Shown one piece after another: positions 1-6,622 of a stretch of DNA of 9,924 nucleotides; positions within the stretch are counted from its first letter, which is position 1; each line of letters starts with the position of its first letter. The translations under genes and the position numbers were made by a program. The DNA comes from an uncultured Eubacteriales bacterium. Its GTDB lineage: Bacteria > Bacillota > Clostridia > Oscillospirales > CAG-382. The DNA lies in NCBI GenBank assembly GCA_934446095.1, contig CAKSDR010000050.1, forward strand, positions 1 through 9,924, read 5' to 3'. Under the pieces are notes generated by a model. It did no database searches and was not told where the DNA came from. It saw only the letters and a program-made list of their open reading frames with translations.

Positions 1-290
1 GTTGTACTGTTTAAGGTCATCTTTACAACCGTATTATCCTTTGTGCAAACCGCGGTTTTGGTTGAATCGTCCCAGTTAACAGTCGCTCCCATCGCTTCGA
101 ATATCGCTCTTATCGGAACCATGGTTCGGCCATTGATAATTTGAGGCGGAATATCAAAATTTATTTTTTCTCCGTCAATTCCAGAAAATCCCTCAAGATA
201 AACTTCAACTTTTCCGTCTTTTGCAAACACAAAATTCATTGAAAAAACAACAGTTACAAATGCAATTAAAAATGCTATGATTTTTTTCAT
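1..290 (-). CDS. Secreted stalk-domain (copper amine oxidase N-terminal-like) protein, 3' end cut off
   Basis: The ATG at 290-288 opens a frame that stays open to the window edge, giving 96 visible residues. Residues 1-23 look like a Sec signal peptide: KK after the Met, a hydrophobic run, then a V-F-A cleavage site before KDG. Residues about 40-90 carry the hallmark of the copper amine oxidase N-terminal-like (stalk) domain, PF07833: PPQIINGRTMVPIRAIFE, then MGATVNWDDSTKT. In Bacillota these domains occur in many cell-surface proteins and do not imply amine oxidase activity. A Shine-Dalgarno AAAGGA lies about 8 nt before the start. The nearest upstream promoter on this strand is that of the structured leader at about 374-581. 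The missing C-terminal part would decide the function, so only export and the domain are claimed. Confidence 0.85.
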   Translation of the reverse strand, partial: MKKIIAFLIAFVTVVFSMNFVFAKDGKVEVYLEGFSGIDGEKINFDIPPQIINGRTMVPIRAIFEAMGATVNWDDSTKTAVCTKDNTVVKMTLNST

Positions 291-362
291 TTTTTACATC
301 CTTTCAAAAATAATTTTGCATTTTCAATTTGCATAGCAAAACCATTCCCCCTTCCCGCCAAT

Positions 363-380
363 TATTTGCAAATAAAAAAA
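363..380. repeat. 18-bp direct repeat, copy 1
   Basis: TATTTGCAAATAAAAAAA, identical to 638-655. On the minus strand it supplies the U-tract of the terminator at 374-402, followed by the palindrome TATTTGCAAATA. Confidence 0.8.
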
Positions 381-402
381 TGCGCCTACCGAAGTAGGCG
401 CA
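374..402 (-). terminator. Intrinsic terminator at the end of the structured leader
   Basis: A perfect 9-bp stem (381-389 with 394-402, GTAGGCGCA/TGCGCCTAC) has a UUCG loop on the minus-strand RNA and is followed at once by seven U. No coding sequence precedes it on this strand back to the liv operon terminator. It must therefore end either a small RNA or a leader of the stalk-domain gene whose ATG is about 85 nt further on. Confidence 0.85.
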
Positions 403-581
403 TAAAACCGCAAACTCCGATAGTCGCCAAACTATTTCAATAGATAGATATTTCAATACATTCTACCAAAAAAGGAATCTGCGATTTTTACAAATTCAAT
501 AAGTAGAATGTAAAAAAGAACGTAAAAAATACATAAATATTTTATAAAAATATCTACAAAAAAATATTAAAATAGTTTGGC
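374..581 (-). promoter_or_regulatory. Structured leader or small RNA upstream of the stalk-domain gene
   Basis: The stretch 291-740 has no gene. On the minus strand the predicted RNA starts near 581. Its first 12 nt, GCCAAACUAUUU (581-570), are exactly complementary to 437-426. A second helix pairs 557-548 with 453-444 (10 bp, one G-U). A third pairs 511-503 with 466-458 (ACAUUCUAC/GUAGAAUGU, 9 bp, 36-nt loop). The 3' arm of the closing helix could instead fold locally as AUAGU-UUGGCG-ACUAU (435-421), so two folds compete just before the terminator at 402-374. This is how a riboswitch or attenuator is laid out, but I could not match it to a known class such as c-di-GMP-I, T-box, fluoride or guanidine. 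A free small RNA is the alternative. Confidence 0.55.
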
Positions 582-587
582 ATAATT

Positions 588-616
588 ATATTACCACATT
601 TTTTGATTTTTATCAA
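588..616 (-). promoter_or_regulatory. Promoter for the structured leader and probably the stalk gene
   Basis: Minus strand: -35 TTGATA (616-611), 17-bp spacer, -10 TAATAT (593-588). The predicted start is near 581, which coincides with the first base of the long closing helix. Confidence 0.6.
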
Positions 617-637
617 TACATTTTTTGGAAATTATCG

Positions 638-655
638 TATTTGCAAATAAAAAAA
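638..655. repeat. 18-bp direct repeat, copy 2
   Basis: TATTTGCAAATAAAAAAA, identical to 363-380. As there, it lies directly after a minus-strand terminator hairpin and contributes to its U-tract. Confidence 0.8.
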
Positions 656-690
656 AGAAAAGTCCGCAAGATTTCTCCAATCTTGCGGAC
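649..690 (-). terminator. Intrinsic terminator of the liv operon
   Basis: An 11-bp perfect stem (662-672 with 680-690, GTCCGCAAGAT/ATCTTGCGGAC, 7-nt loop) lies 51 bp after the livF stop codon. On the minus strand it is followed by UUUUC and eight more U. Confidence 0.9.
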
Positions 691-740
691 AATACATGCA
701 TACAATTATGCAGCAGTTAACACTAAGAAATAATGATTTT

Positions 741-1445
741 TTATTTTCCGAGATATGCCGATTTTACTTCTTCATTTTCCAAAAGTTCTTTTCCGGTTCC
801 CGAAAGTCTTATATGTCCTGTTTCAAGAACATATCCGTAATTTGCGGTCTTCAGCGCCATATTTGCATTTTGCTCAATCAGCAAAATAGTAACGCCGTTC
901 TTGTTAATCTCCTTTATTATATCAAAAATACCTTTCACAATAATAGGAGCAAGTCCCAAAGAAGGCTCGTCCATCATAAGCAATTTCGGTTTGCTCATAA
1001 GTGCCCTTGCAACCGCAAGCATCTGCTGTTCTCCTCCGGAAAGAGTTCCTGCTTTTTGCCAGTTCCTTTCTTTTAAACGAGGAAACAAGTCATATACCCA
1101 TTTTATATCATGCTCTAATTCATCATTTCTGTTTCTTAAATATGCGCCTATTTTTATATTTTCATAAACTGTCATATTAGGGAATACTCTTCGTCCTTCG
1201 GGAACCAGAGTAATTCCGCTTTTCACTATTTTGTCGGGAGACTTACCGAGAATCTTTTCCCCCATAAACTCAATAGAACCGCTTTTTGCGGGAACTATTC
1301 CGGAAATTGTACGCAATATTGTGCTTTTTCCGGCTCCGTTAGCACCGACAAAAGTTACAATACTGCCCTGTTCAACCTCAAAGGAAACGCCGTCAATTGC
1401 CTTAATTCCGCCATACGACACCTGCAAATCTGAAATTTTAAGCAT
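741..1445 (-). CDS. livF: Branched-chain amino acid ABC transporter ATP-binding protein LivF
   Basis: This is one of the two cytoplasmic ATPases that drive the LivHM permease. It has 234 residues from the chosen start, close to the usual LivF length. Walker A is GANGAGKST (about residue 34), the signature is LSGGEQQ (about 135), Walker B is KLLMMDEPS (about 154), and PSLGLAP follows. The switch position is LLIEQN, with Gln where most ABC ATPases have His; this is typical of LivF. The start is the ATG at 1445-1443, giving MLKISDL, because a GGGGGTGG ribosome binding site sits just before it. An in-frame ATG at 1472 would add nine residues lying inside livG and unlike the family. The start overlaps the end of livG by 8 bp, which suggests translational coupling. 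It is the last gene of the operon. Confidence 0.93.
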   Translation of the reverse strand: MLKISDLQVSYGGIKAIDGVSFEVEQGSIVTFVGANGAGKSTILRTISGIVPAKSGSIEFMGEKILGKSPDKIVKSGITLVPEGRRVFPNMTVYENIKIGAYLRNRNDELEHDIKWVYDLFPRLKERNWQKAGTLSGGEQQMLAVARALMSKPKLLMMDEPSLGLAPIIVKGIFDIIKEINKNGVTILLIEQNANMALKTANYGYVLETGHIRLSGTGKELLENEEVKSAYLGK

Positions 1446-2280
1446 CCTGCGCCACCCCCAAATATGCCTCAATTACATGAGGATCATTCTGAACTTCACT
1501 CGGAGTTCCTTTTGCAATCATCTTTCCGAAATCGAGCACATAGATTCTGTCGGAAATATCCATTACGAGATTCATATGGTGTTCTATCATAAGTATTGTA
1601 ATATCAAACTTATGTCTTACATCGTTAATAAATTCAGTAAGTTCTTTTGTTTCCTGGGGATTCATGCCGGCCGCAGGTTCATCAAGAAGCAAAAGTTTCG
1701 GTTCAGTAGCAATCGCTCTTGCAATTTCAAGATAGCGCTGCTTTCCATACGGAAGAGAGGTCGCAATCTCATCTTTAACATCAAGAAGACCGACTTTTTC
1801 AAGTAGATCCAATACATTTTTTCTCATCTGAACTTCTTCTTTGTGATTAAGCATGAAAGTTGCAGTGAAAAGATTACTCTTTCTTCTCATATGCATTGCG
1901 ACAAGAACATTTTCAAATACTGTCATGGACTTAAATAATCTTATGTTCTGGAAGGTTCTTGCAACTCCGAGTTTTGTGATTTTATCCGGTGTTTTTGAAA
2001 TAACTTTTTTGAATTTATCCTTGTTATCACCGGTATAAAGTTTTTTCATTTTGCCATGCGGATGGTTGGAAATGATAGTTTCTCCGTTATAGTATATTGC
2101 TCCGTTTGTAGGCTCATATACCCCTGTAATCACGTTAAAAACCGTTGTTTTTCCGGCACCGTTAGGTCCTATCAGTGAAACAATTTCTCCCTCATTCACT
2201 TCAATGGAAAGGTCATTTACCGCAACAACGCCGCCGAACTGCATAGTTACGTTTTCAAGTGTCAGAACGTTTTTGCTCAT
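1438..2280 (-). CDS. livG: Branched-chain amino acid ABC transporter ATP-binding protein LivG
   Basis: This is the second ATPase of the Liv importer, 280 residues. Walker A is GPNGAGKTT (about 38), the Q-loop is ARTFQNIRLF (about 107), and the signature is the LivG-type LPYGKQRYLEIARA (about 176) instead of LSGGQ. Walker B is KLLLLDEPAAGMNP (about 195) and the switch is MIEHHM (about 231). It is about 25 residues longer than typical LivG. The excess is a basic, polar stretch at about 69-97 (containing HPHGKMKK and KDKFKK) between the first beta-sheet region and the Q-loop. The C-terminus matches the family (DPHVIEAYLG). The ATG overlaps the livM stop by 4 bp (ATGA), so the two are probably coupled in translation. 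Confidence 0.94.
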   Translation of the reverse strand: MSKNVLTLENVTMQFGGVVAVNDLSIEVNEGEIVSLIGPNGAGKTTVFNVITGVYEPTNGAIYYNGETIISNHPHGKMKKLYTGDNKDKFKKVISKTPDKITKLGVARTFQNIRLFKSMTVFENVLVAMHMRRKSNLFTATFMLNHKEEVQMRKNVLDLLEKVGLLDVKDEIATSLPYGKQRYLEIARAIATEPKLLLLDEPAAGMNPQETKELTEFINDVRHKFDITILMIEHHMNLVMDISDRIYVLDFGKMIAKGTPSEVQNDPHVIEAYLGVAQDA

Positions 2281-3386
2281 TGCCTTATTTCCTCCCCGTC
2301 TTCAGATGTTTTTTTACGATGTAAAAACGGAGTTTTTTTAAAGTAATTATATATCCGTTCAGTCGAAAATTCTTTTGTGCCCATAATTCCCTGACGGAAG
2401 AAAAGCACTATTATCATTATTACTGCCGAAAATACCACAAGTCTGAATCCGTTTCTTGTAACACCGGGAATTATGCCGTCCGTATCAAGAAAACGCATCC
2501 ACCATTCCGAACATGCAATATAAAGAAAACTTGCAAATATTGAACCGGAAATACTTCCTATACCGCCTATAACAACTATAAGCAATATTTCATATGTAAG
2601 TGTTGTGGTAAACGGTTTTGCCTGAATAGTATTCTGATACATGGCGAACAAAGCCCCGCCTATTCCGGCAAAAAACGAACTTATAACAAAAGAAATCATT
2701 TTATGTTTTGCAAGGTTTATACCCATGGCTTCAGCCGCTATTTCGTCATCGCGTATCGCCTTAAACGCTCTTCCGTATGTCGAATGTATAAGAAGCGCAA
2801 TTATTGCAATACAGATTCCTGCAATTATAAAATAAGGTGTTATGCTCTTAAAATAAGGGTACATTCTAAGTTGGTTCGAACCGTTCGTGAGTACTCCTAT
2901 ACCCTTCCACTGGCACAAAGCCCTTAAAATTTCCGCAAATCCAAGCGTTGCAATAGCCAAGTAGTCGCTTTTAAGCCTTAAAACCGGAAGTCCTATCAAA
3001 AACGCAAATACCGCTGCAACAACACCGGCAAGCAAAATAGAAACAACCATCGGCAAAGCAAACTGCACGATACCTCCGTAAACCTGTCCGTCGGCACCTG
3101 TCACCGTATAATATTTATATACTGCAACTCTGTCTGCTACAGGAATTGAAAAAATCGCATATGTATATGCTCCAAGCAGCATAAAGCCTGCCTGCCCCAG
3201 TGAAAAAAGTCCTGTAAAACCGTTAAGAAGATTCATAGACACCGCAACAAGTGCAAAAATTGCACTTTTTTGCAAAACTTTTGCCTTTATATCGAATGAC
3301 ATAACATTTTTATCTATTATAATCACCGCAACAAAAAGAAGCACAAGCAGAGCAAAGTCAATAATTTTAAATTTTTTGTTTTTCAT
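2277..3386 (-). CDS. livM: Branched-chain amino acid ABC transporter permease LivM
   Basis: This is one of the two membrane subunits of the Liv importer, 369 residues, of the BPD_transp_2 family. The N-terminus carries hydrophobic segments from about residue 10, then the conserved block LLNGFTGLFSLGQAGFML (about 53-70). The cytoplasmic coupling region is AFKAIRDDEIAAEAMGIN. VVIGGIGSISGSIFAS marks the C-terminal transmembrane region. An extracytoplasmic loop at about 83-105 (VADRVAVYKYYTVTGADGQV) looks longer than in many homologues. The basic C-terminal tail lies past the last helix. The gap to livH is 14 bp and holds the ribosome binding site GGGGGAAAG; livG follows with a 4-bp overlap. It pairs with LivH to form the channel. 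Confidence 0.93.
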   Translation of the reverse strand: MKNKKFKIIDFALLVLLFVAVIIIDKNVMSFDIKAKVLQKSAIFALVAVSMNLLNGFTGLFSLGQAGFMLLGAYTYAIFSIPVADRVAVYKYYTVTGADGQVYGGIVQFALPMVVSILLAGVVAAVFAFLIGLPVLRLKSDYLAIATLGFAEILRALCQWKGIGVLTNGSNQLRMYPYFKSITPYFIIAGICIAIIALLIHSTYGRAFKAIRDDEIAAEAMGINLAKHKMISFVISSFFAGIGGALFAMYQNTIQAKPFTTTLTYEILLIVVIGGIGSISGSIFASFLYIACSEWWMRFLDTDGIIPGVTRNGFRLVVFSAVIMIIVLFFRQGIMGTKEFSTERIYNYFKKTPFLHRKKTSEDGEEIRQ

Positions 3387-3400
3387 ATCAACTTTCCCCC

Positions 3401-4279
3401 TTATACTTTATCTTTGGCTTTTTCGCCGAACAAGCCCGTAGGTTTAACGCAAAGAATAATTATTAAAAGTGCAAATGTAAAAGCGTCAGAAAAAATAGAA
3501 AGGCTGGTGTTCGACTTTATTATATTTTCACATATTCCTATTACAAAAGCACCGACAACTGCTCCCGGAATAGATCCTATTCCGCCGAAAACCGCAGCGA
3601 CAAAAGCCTTAAGCCCGGGCATCGCTCCTGACGTCGGAATAACAGACTGATAACTTGAAAAGTAAAGCAGCGATCCGACAGCGGCAAGAAACGAGCCTAT
3701 TATAAATGTTGTGCTGATTACCGAGTTGATTTTTATACCCATAAGTTGAGATGTTTCAAAATCTTTTGAAACTGCTCTCATAGCCATTCCCACTTTAGTA
3801 TACTTTATAAGAGCAACAAGCACTATTACAAGAAAAATGGTAAGTATAGGAGTAAGCACGGTAACACGCTTTGTCGTTGTTCCGAATATTGTAATCGTAT
3901 CGGATATCCACGGTATTGCCGGATATGTCTGAGGCAGACCGCCGGTAATGTAAAGCGCAAGGTTTTGTAAAAGATAGCTTACACCGATTGCCGAAATCAT
4001 AACAGACATTCTCGGCGCAGAACGAAGAGGTTTATATGCCGCACGCTCAATAAGTACGCCGAGGATTACCGTTCCTATAAGCACTATCGGAATCGAAATA
4101 CACATCGGCAGTGACGCTGAGGCATATACCATAATAAGTCCTGACACCATAAACACATCGCCGTGTGCAAAGTTTATAAGCCGAAGTATGCCGTAAACCA
4201 TTGTATAACCTATGGCAATCAAGGCATATTGGCCTCCGGCGCATATGCCGGCAAGAATATGTCCAATTGTAACATTCAT
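3401..4279 (-). CDS. livH: Branched-chain amino acid ABC transporter permease LivH
   Basis: This is the partner membrane subunit to LivM, 292 residues, about the standard LivH length. Family marks in order are GGQYALIAIGYTMVYGI and LRLINFAHGD near the N-terminus (LivH proteins nearly always have INFAHG here), then AAYKPLRSAPRMSVMISAIG, the coupling stretch KVGMAMRAVSKDFETSQLMGI, and KAFVAAVFGGIGSIPGAVVGA. Several hydrophobic segments run the whole length and the C-terminus is short and basic. The ATG at 4279-4277 has AGGGG about 12 nt upstream. It is separated from livK by 177 nt that hold two stem-loops, unlike the tightly packed rest of the operon. This would fit lower expression of the permease than of the binding protein. 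Confidence 0.94.
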   Translation of the reverse strand: MNVTIGHILAGICAGGQYALIAIGYTMVYGILRLINFAHGDVFMVSGLIMVYASASLPMCISIPIVLIGTVILGVLIERAAYKPLRSAPRMSVMISAIGVSYLLQNLALYITGGLPQTYPAIPWISDTITIFGTTTKRVTVLTPILTIFLVIVLVALIKYTKVGMAMRAVSKDFETSQLMGIKINSVISTTFIIGSFLAAVGSLLYFSSYQSVIPTSGAMPGLKAFVAAVFGGIGSIPGAVVGAFVIGICENIIKSNTSLSIFSDAFTFALLIIILCVKPTGLFGEKAKDKV

Positions 4280-4319
4280 TTTTTATTTTTCCCCTATTCT
4301 TTATAAGAAAAATTTTAAA

Positions 4320-4386
4320 CTGCAATTCATGATGCGTAAAAATCATTTTTCTGCAATTCCTCAATTTTACGTATTATGAATCACAG
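4320..4386. repeat. Imperfect inverted repeat between livK and livH
   Basis: Arms 4325-4341 (ATTCATGATGCGTAAAA) and 4365-4381 are 17 bp with two mismatches, both transitions, around a 23-nt loop. The match extends to 22 bp with four mismatches, from CTG at 4320 to CAG at 4386. CTGCAATTC also occurs twice as a direct repeat (4320-4328, 4351-4359). It lies in the untranslated gap before livH. It could be a small remnant repeat element or an mRNA structure. Confidence 0.65.
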
Positions 4387-4400
4387 ATTAAAACCAAATC

Positions 4401-4428
4401 CGAGGGCTTTGTTCAATCAAAGCCCTCG
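4401..4428 (-). terminator. Intercistronic stem-loop after livK, weak terminator or processing hairpin
   Basis: An 11-bp perfect stem (CGAGGGCTTTG with CAAAGCCCTCG, 6-nt loop) begins 29 nt after the livK stop codon. On the minus strand the following tract is GATTTGGTTTT, a poor U-run, so readthrough to livHMGF is expected. Such hairpins after binding-protein genes are known to raise the amount of binding protein relative to permease, by partial termination or by protecting the upstream mRNA 3' end. Confidence 0.65.
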
Positions 4429-4456
4429 AAAATTTAATTAAATTGCAGGATTATTA

Positions 4457-5632
4457 TTAAACGCCCTGTTCCTTAACAAAGTCCCACAGACCTGTTTCTG
4501 TATTTGCCGATTTGATATATGCCGATGTTCTGTCAGCATCTCCTGTTTCGTTAAATACAATTCTTCCCGTAACGCCTGTATAATCAACTTCTTTAAGAGC
4601 GTTCATAATTGCTTTGGGATCTGCGGATTTTGCAATCTTGATTGCTTCAACAGCAACATTGTAAGCATCATATCCCATTACAGGGTTTGCAGCAACTATG
4701 CTGTTTCCGCCGTTGTCAGTAATGTTCTGCTGATCTGATTCAAGCCATGCCTTGAAATCAGCGTCAAATTCAGGGTTACCGCCTTCCTGATAGAAGGTCG
4801 TGATATCGATTTTAACATTTTTACCCTTTGCAGCAGCAAGAACAAGGTTTGAATCCCAAGTATCGCCTGCCATAAGAGTTGCGTTAATATTCTTTGCCGC
4901 TACCTGTTCAATTATCAACTGAGCATAGTTTGTACTTGTAGGAGCAAAAATCACTTCTGCGCCGGAGTTTGCGGCATTTGTTATATATGAGTTAAAATCT
5001 GCAGTGTTTTCGGGGAAGTTAGCGTTTTCAACGCTTCCGCCGAGAGCTTTAAATGCTTCTGTGAAGTAGTAAGCAAGACCCTCGTCATAGTCGTTTCCGC
5101 TTTCTGCAAGAGTATAAGCTTTTCTGTATCCGAGTTCGTTGAATGCATAGTTTGCAAGAACTTTTCCCTGGAAAGGATCAAGGAAGCAAATGCGGAAATA
5201 ATGTTCGTTTCCTTCAGTTACCTGAGGATTTGTGCATGTAATTCCGATAGCAGGGATTCCTGCCTGCTGGAATACCGATGATGCGGCAATCGAAACTCCC
5301 GAACCATAAGAACCGAGAACTACCGATACGCCTGCGTTTACAAGTTCCGCAGCGGCTGTAGGAGCTTTGTCGTTTGAACTTGCGTTATCAACGCTTACAA
5401 GTTCGATATTATACGTCTTGCCGTCAATATCAACTGTAGGAGTAACATAATTTGCATACTTTACGCCCAAAGATTCCTGTTTTCCGCCGGCGCCGTTTGA
5501 ACCTGACGCAGGTTCGAAAATGCCGATTTTAATTGTATCTGACGAGTTGTCGGAATCATTATTTCCTGTACAACCGCAGAACATCGCAGCAACCATAGCA
5601 AGCATAAGCAAGATTGAAATGATTTTTTTCAT
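4457..5632 (-). CDS. livK: Branched-chain amino acid ABC transporter substrate-binding lipoprotein
   Basis: This is the extracytoplasmic receptor that delivers the ligand to LivHM, 391 residues, of the Leu/Ile/Val-binding family (periplasmic binding protein type I). The N-terminus is a lipoprotein signal: KK, a hydrophobic run, then F-C-G before Cys21, followed by an Asn/Asp/Ser linker. The mature domain begins TIKIGIFEPASGSNGAGG. LVNAGVSVVLGSYGSGVS followed by AGIPAIGITCTNPQVT is the ligand-pocket region of this family. PFQGKVLANYAFNELGYRKA and MGYDAYNVAVEAIKIAK are further family blocks. The start has AAAGGG 7 nt upstream. It is the first gene after the promoter at 5712-5740. The ligand could be Leu/Ile/Val or another amino acid or amide; sequence alone does not fix it. 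Confidence 0.9.
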   Translation of the reverse strand: MKKIISILLMLAMVAAMFCGCTGNNDSDNSSDTIKIGIFEPASGSNGAGGKQESLGVKYANYVTPTVDIDGKTYNIELVSVDNASSNDKAPTAAAELVNAGVSVVLGSYGSGVSIAASSVFQQAGIPAIGITCTNPQVTEGNEHYFRICFLDPFQGKVLANYAFNELGYRKAYTLAESGNDYDEGLAYYFTEAFKALGGSVENANFPENTADFNSYITNAANSGAEVIFAPTSTNYAQLIIEQVAAKNINATLMAGDTWDSNLVLAAAKGKNVKIDITTFYQEGGNPEFDADFKAWLESDQQNITDNGGNSIVAANPVMGYDAYNVAVEAIKIAKSADPKAIMNALKEVDYTGVTGRIVFNETGDADRTSAYIKSANTETGLWDFVKEQGV

Positions 5633-5669
5633 AAATTTTCCCTTTCGCTTTACTTTAATTTAATTTATT

Positions 5670-5701
5670 TTTTAAGCGTATATTGGCATACACTCTTAAA
5701 A
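5670..5701 (-). promoter_or_regulatory. Stem-loop at the 5' end of the liv mRNA
   Basis: UUUUAAG-A-GUGUAU pairs with AUAUAC-G-CUUAAAA around a GCCA loop: 13 pairs including one G-U, with one A/G mismatch. The predicted transcription start (about 5705) is only a few bases upstream and no U-tract follows, so it is more like a 5' stabilising hairpin than a terminator. Confidence 0.5.
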
Positions 5702-5711
5702 TATTTATTCA

Positions 5712-5740
5712 ATTATATCACATATTATTTGTGATTTCAA
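5712..5740 (-). promoter_or_regulatory. Promoter of the livKHMGF operon with palindromic operator-like spacer
   Basis: Minus strand: -35 TTGAAA (5740-5735), exactly 17-bp spacer, -10 TATAAT (5717-5712), so a start near 5705 and a leader of about 72 nt. The spacer contains a perfect palindrome, ATCACA-N7-TGTGAT (5735-5717), reaching the edges of both promoter boxes. A dimeric regulator bound there would block RNA polymerase. The regulator is not identifiable from the sequence. Confidence 0.8.
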
Positions 5741-5845
5741 TATTTTTGAGAAAAAGTCTGCATTTTTTTCAAAAAAATCGCCAATATAACACATTTTTGC
5801 TCTAAATTTTGTAAAATATGCATAATAAATTATTCAAATATTTAT

Positions 5846-6622
5846 TTAGTTCCCAAGTTCAACGCTTATTTTTGCGAAAACATCAAGCAGATCTTCGACT
5901 TTTTTGTTCTTTTTTTCTTCTCCGCATATATCAATCACGCTTTTTCCCTCATGCATCATCACAAGTCTTGTGCCATACTCTACGGCATAGCGCAGATTAT
6001 GAGTAACCATGAGTGCCGTGATATTATTTTCCGAAACGATTTTATCGGTGAGTTTCATGATAATTTCGGAGGTTTTGGGGTCAAGAGCCGCCGTATGTTC
6101 GTCAAGTATCAGAAAATCGATATCTGCCATTGACGACATAAGAAGTGACATTGCCTGACGCTGTCCGCCGGACAGATTTCCCGCTTTTACATGCATTTTA
6201 TCTTCAAGTCCGAGGTTGAGTTCCGACAGCATAAGCCTGTACTTTTCGCATTGTTTTTTTCCTCTGTTGAGAAAAGACAAGCCGAACCCCGAATTTTTGC
6301 TGTCTGCAAGAGCCATATTTTCAAGGACGGTCATATTTGCGCATGTGCCGAAAGCGGGGTTTTGATAAACCCTGCCTATTTTCCGGTATCTGTAAAAATC
6401 GGTTTTTTTGGTAACATCTTCTCCGGAAATGATGATTTTGCCGGAATCAGGCAAAATTGTTCCGCATACAAGGTTCAAAAGAGTCGTTTTTCCGCTTCCG
6501 TTACTTCCGATAACAGACACAAACTCACCTTTTTTTACCGAAAAGTTAAAGTCATTAAATAATGTGCTTTCATTGACAGTGCCCTTATTAAAGATTTTAT
6601 ATATGTTTTTAAGTTCAAGCAT
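5846..6622 (-). CDS. trpZ: ABC transporter ATP-binding protein, TrpZ-type (predicted tryptophan importer)
   Basis: This is the ATPase of the second importer in the window, 258 residues from the chosen start. Walker A is GSNGSGKTT (about 39), the Q-loop is VYQNP (Q87), the signature is LSGGQRQA (about 150), Walker B is FLILDEHTAALDPKT (about 170; the LDEHTAALDP form is typical of this uncharacterised-transporter ATPase family, COG1101), and the switch is MVTHN (H208). I place the start at the ATG at 6622-6620 (MLELKNI). An ATG at 6646 would add eight residues inside trpY that do not look like the family. The start overlaps the trpY stop by 8 bp (ATGCTTGA). The protein has no Trp. No convincing GC-rich terminator follows before the liv promoter. 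Confidence 0.88.
   Translation of the reverse strand: MLELKNIYKIFNKGTVNESTLFNDFNFSVKKGEFVSVIGSNGSGKTTLLNLVCGTILPDSGKIIISGEDVTKKTDFYRYRKIGRVYQNPAFGTCANMTVLENMALADSKNSGFGLSFLNRGKKQCEKYRLMLSELNLGLEDKMHVKAGNLSGGQRQAMSLLMSSMADIDFLILDEHTAALDPKTSEIIMKLTDKIVSENNITALMVTHNLRYAVEYGTRLVMMHEGKSVIDICGEEKKNKKVEDLLDVFAKISVELGN

Noticed and set aside
426..581. 6S RNA
   Set aside because: The paired ends and rod shape are suggestive, but no typical central bubble could be recognised and the terminator belongs to a longer RNA leading to a gene.
374..581. c-di-GMP-I riboswitch before the stalk-domain gene
   Set aside because: This would be plausible by context, but the GACGCAAAGCC-like core and receptor helix are not present on either strand.
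1446..1472. Upstream in-frame ATG for livF at 1472
   Set aside because: The nine added residues lie within livG and do not resemble LivF; the ATG at 1445 has a fitting ribosome binding site and start sequence.
741..5632. Urea (urtABCDE) transporter instead of Liv
   Set aside because: Gene order is similar, but protein lengths and motifs fit LivKHMGF and no urease genes are seen. The exact substrate remains open.
5717..5735. CRP/FNR, TnrA/GlnR, Rex or CodY site in the liv promoter
   Set aside because: Half-sites are in the opposite orientation or spacing for the first three, and the CodY consensus is not matched.
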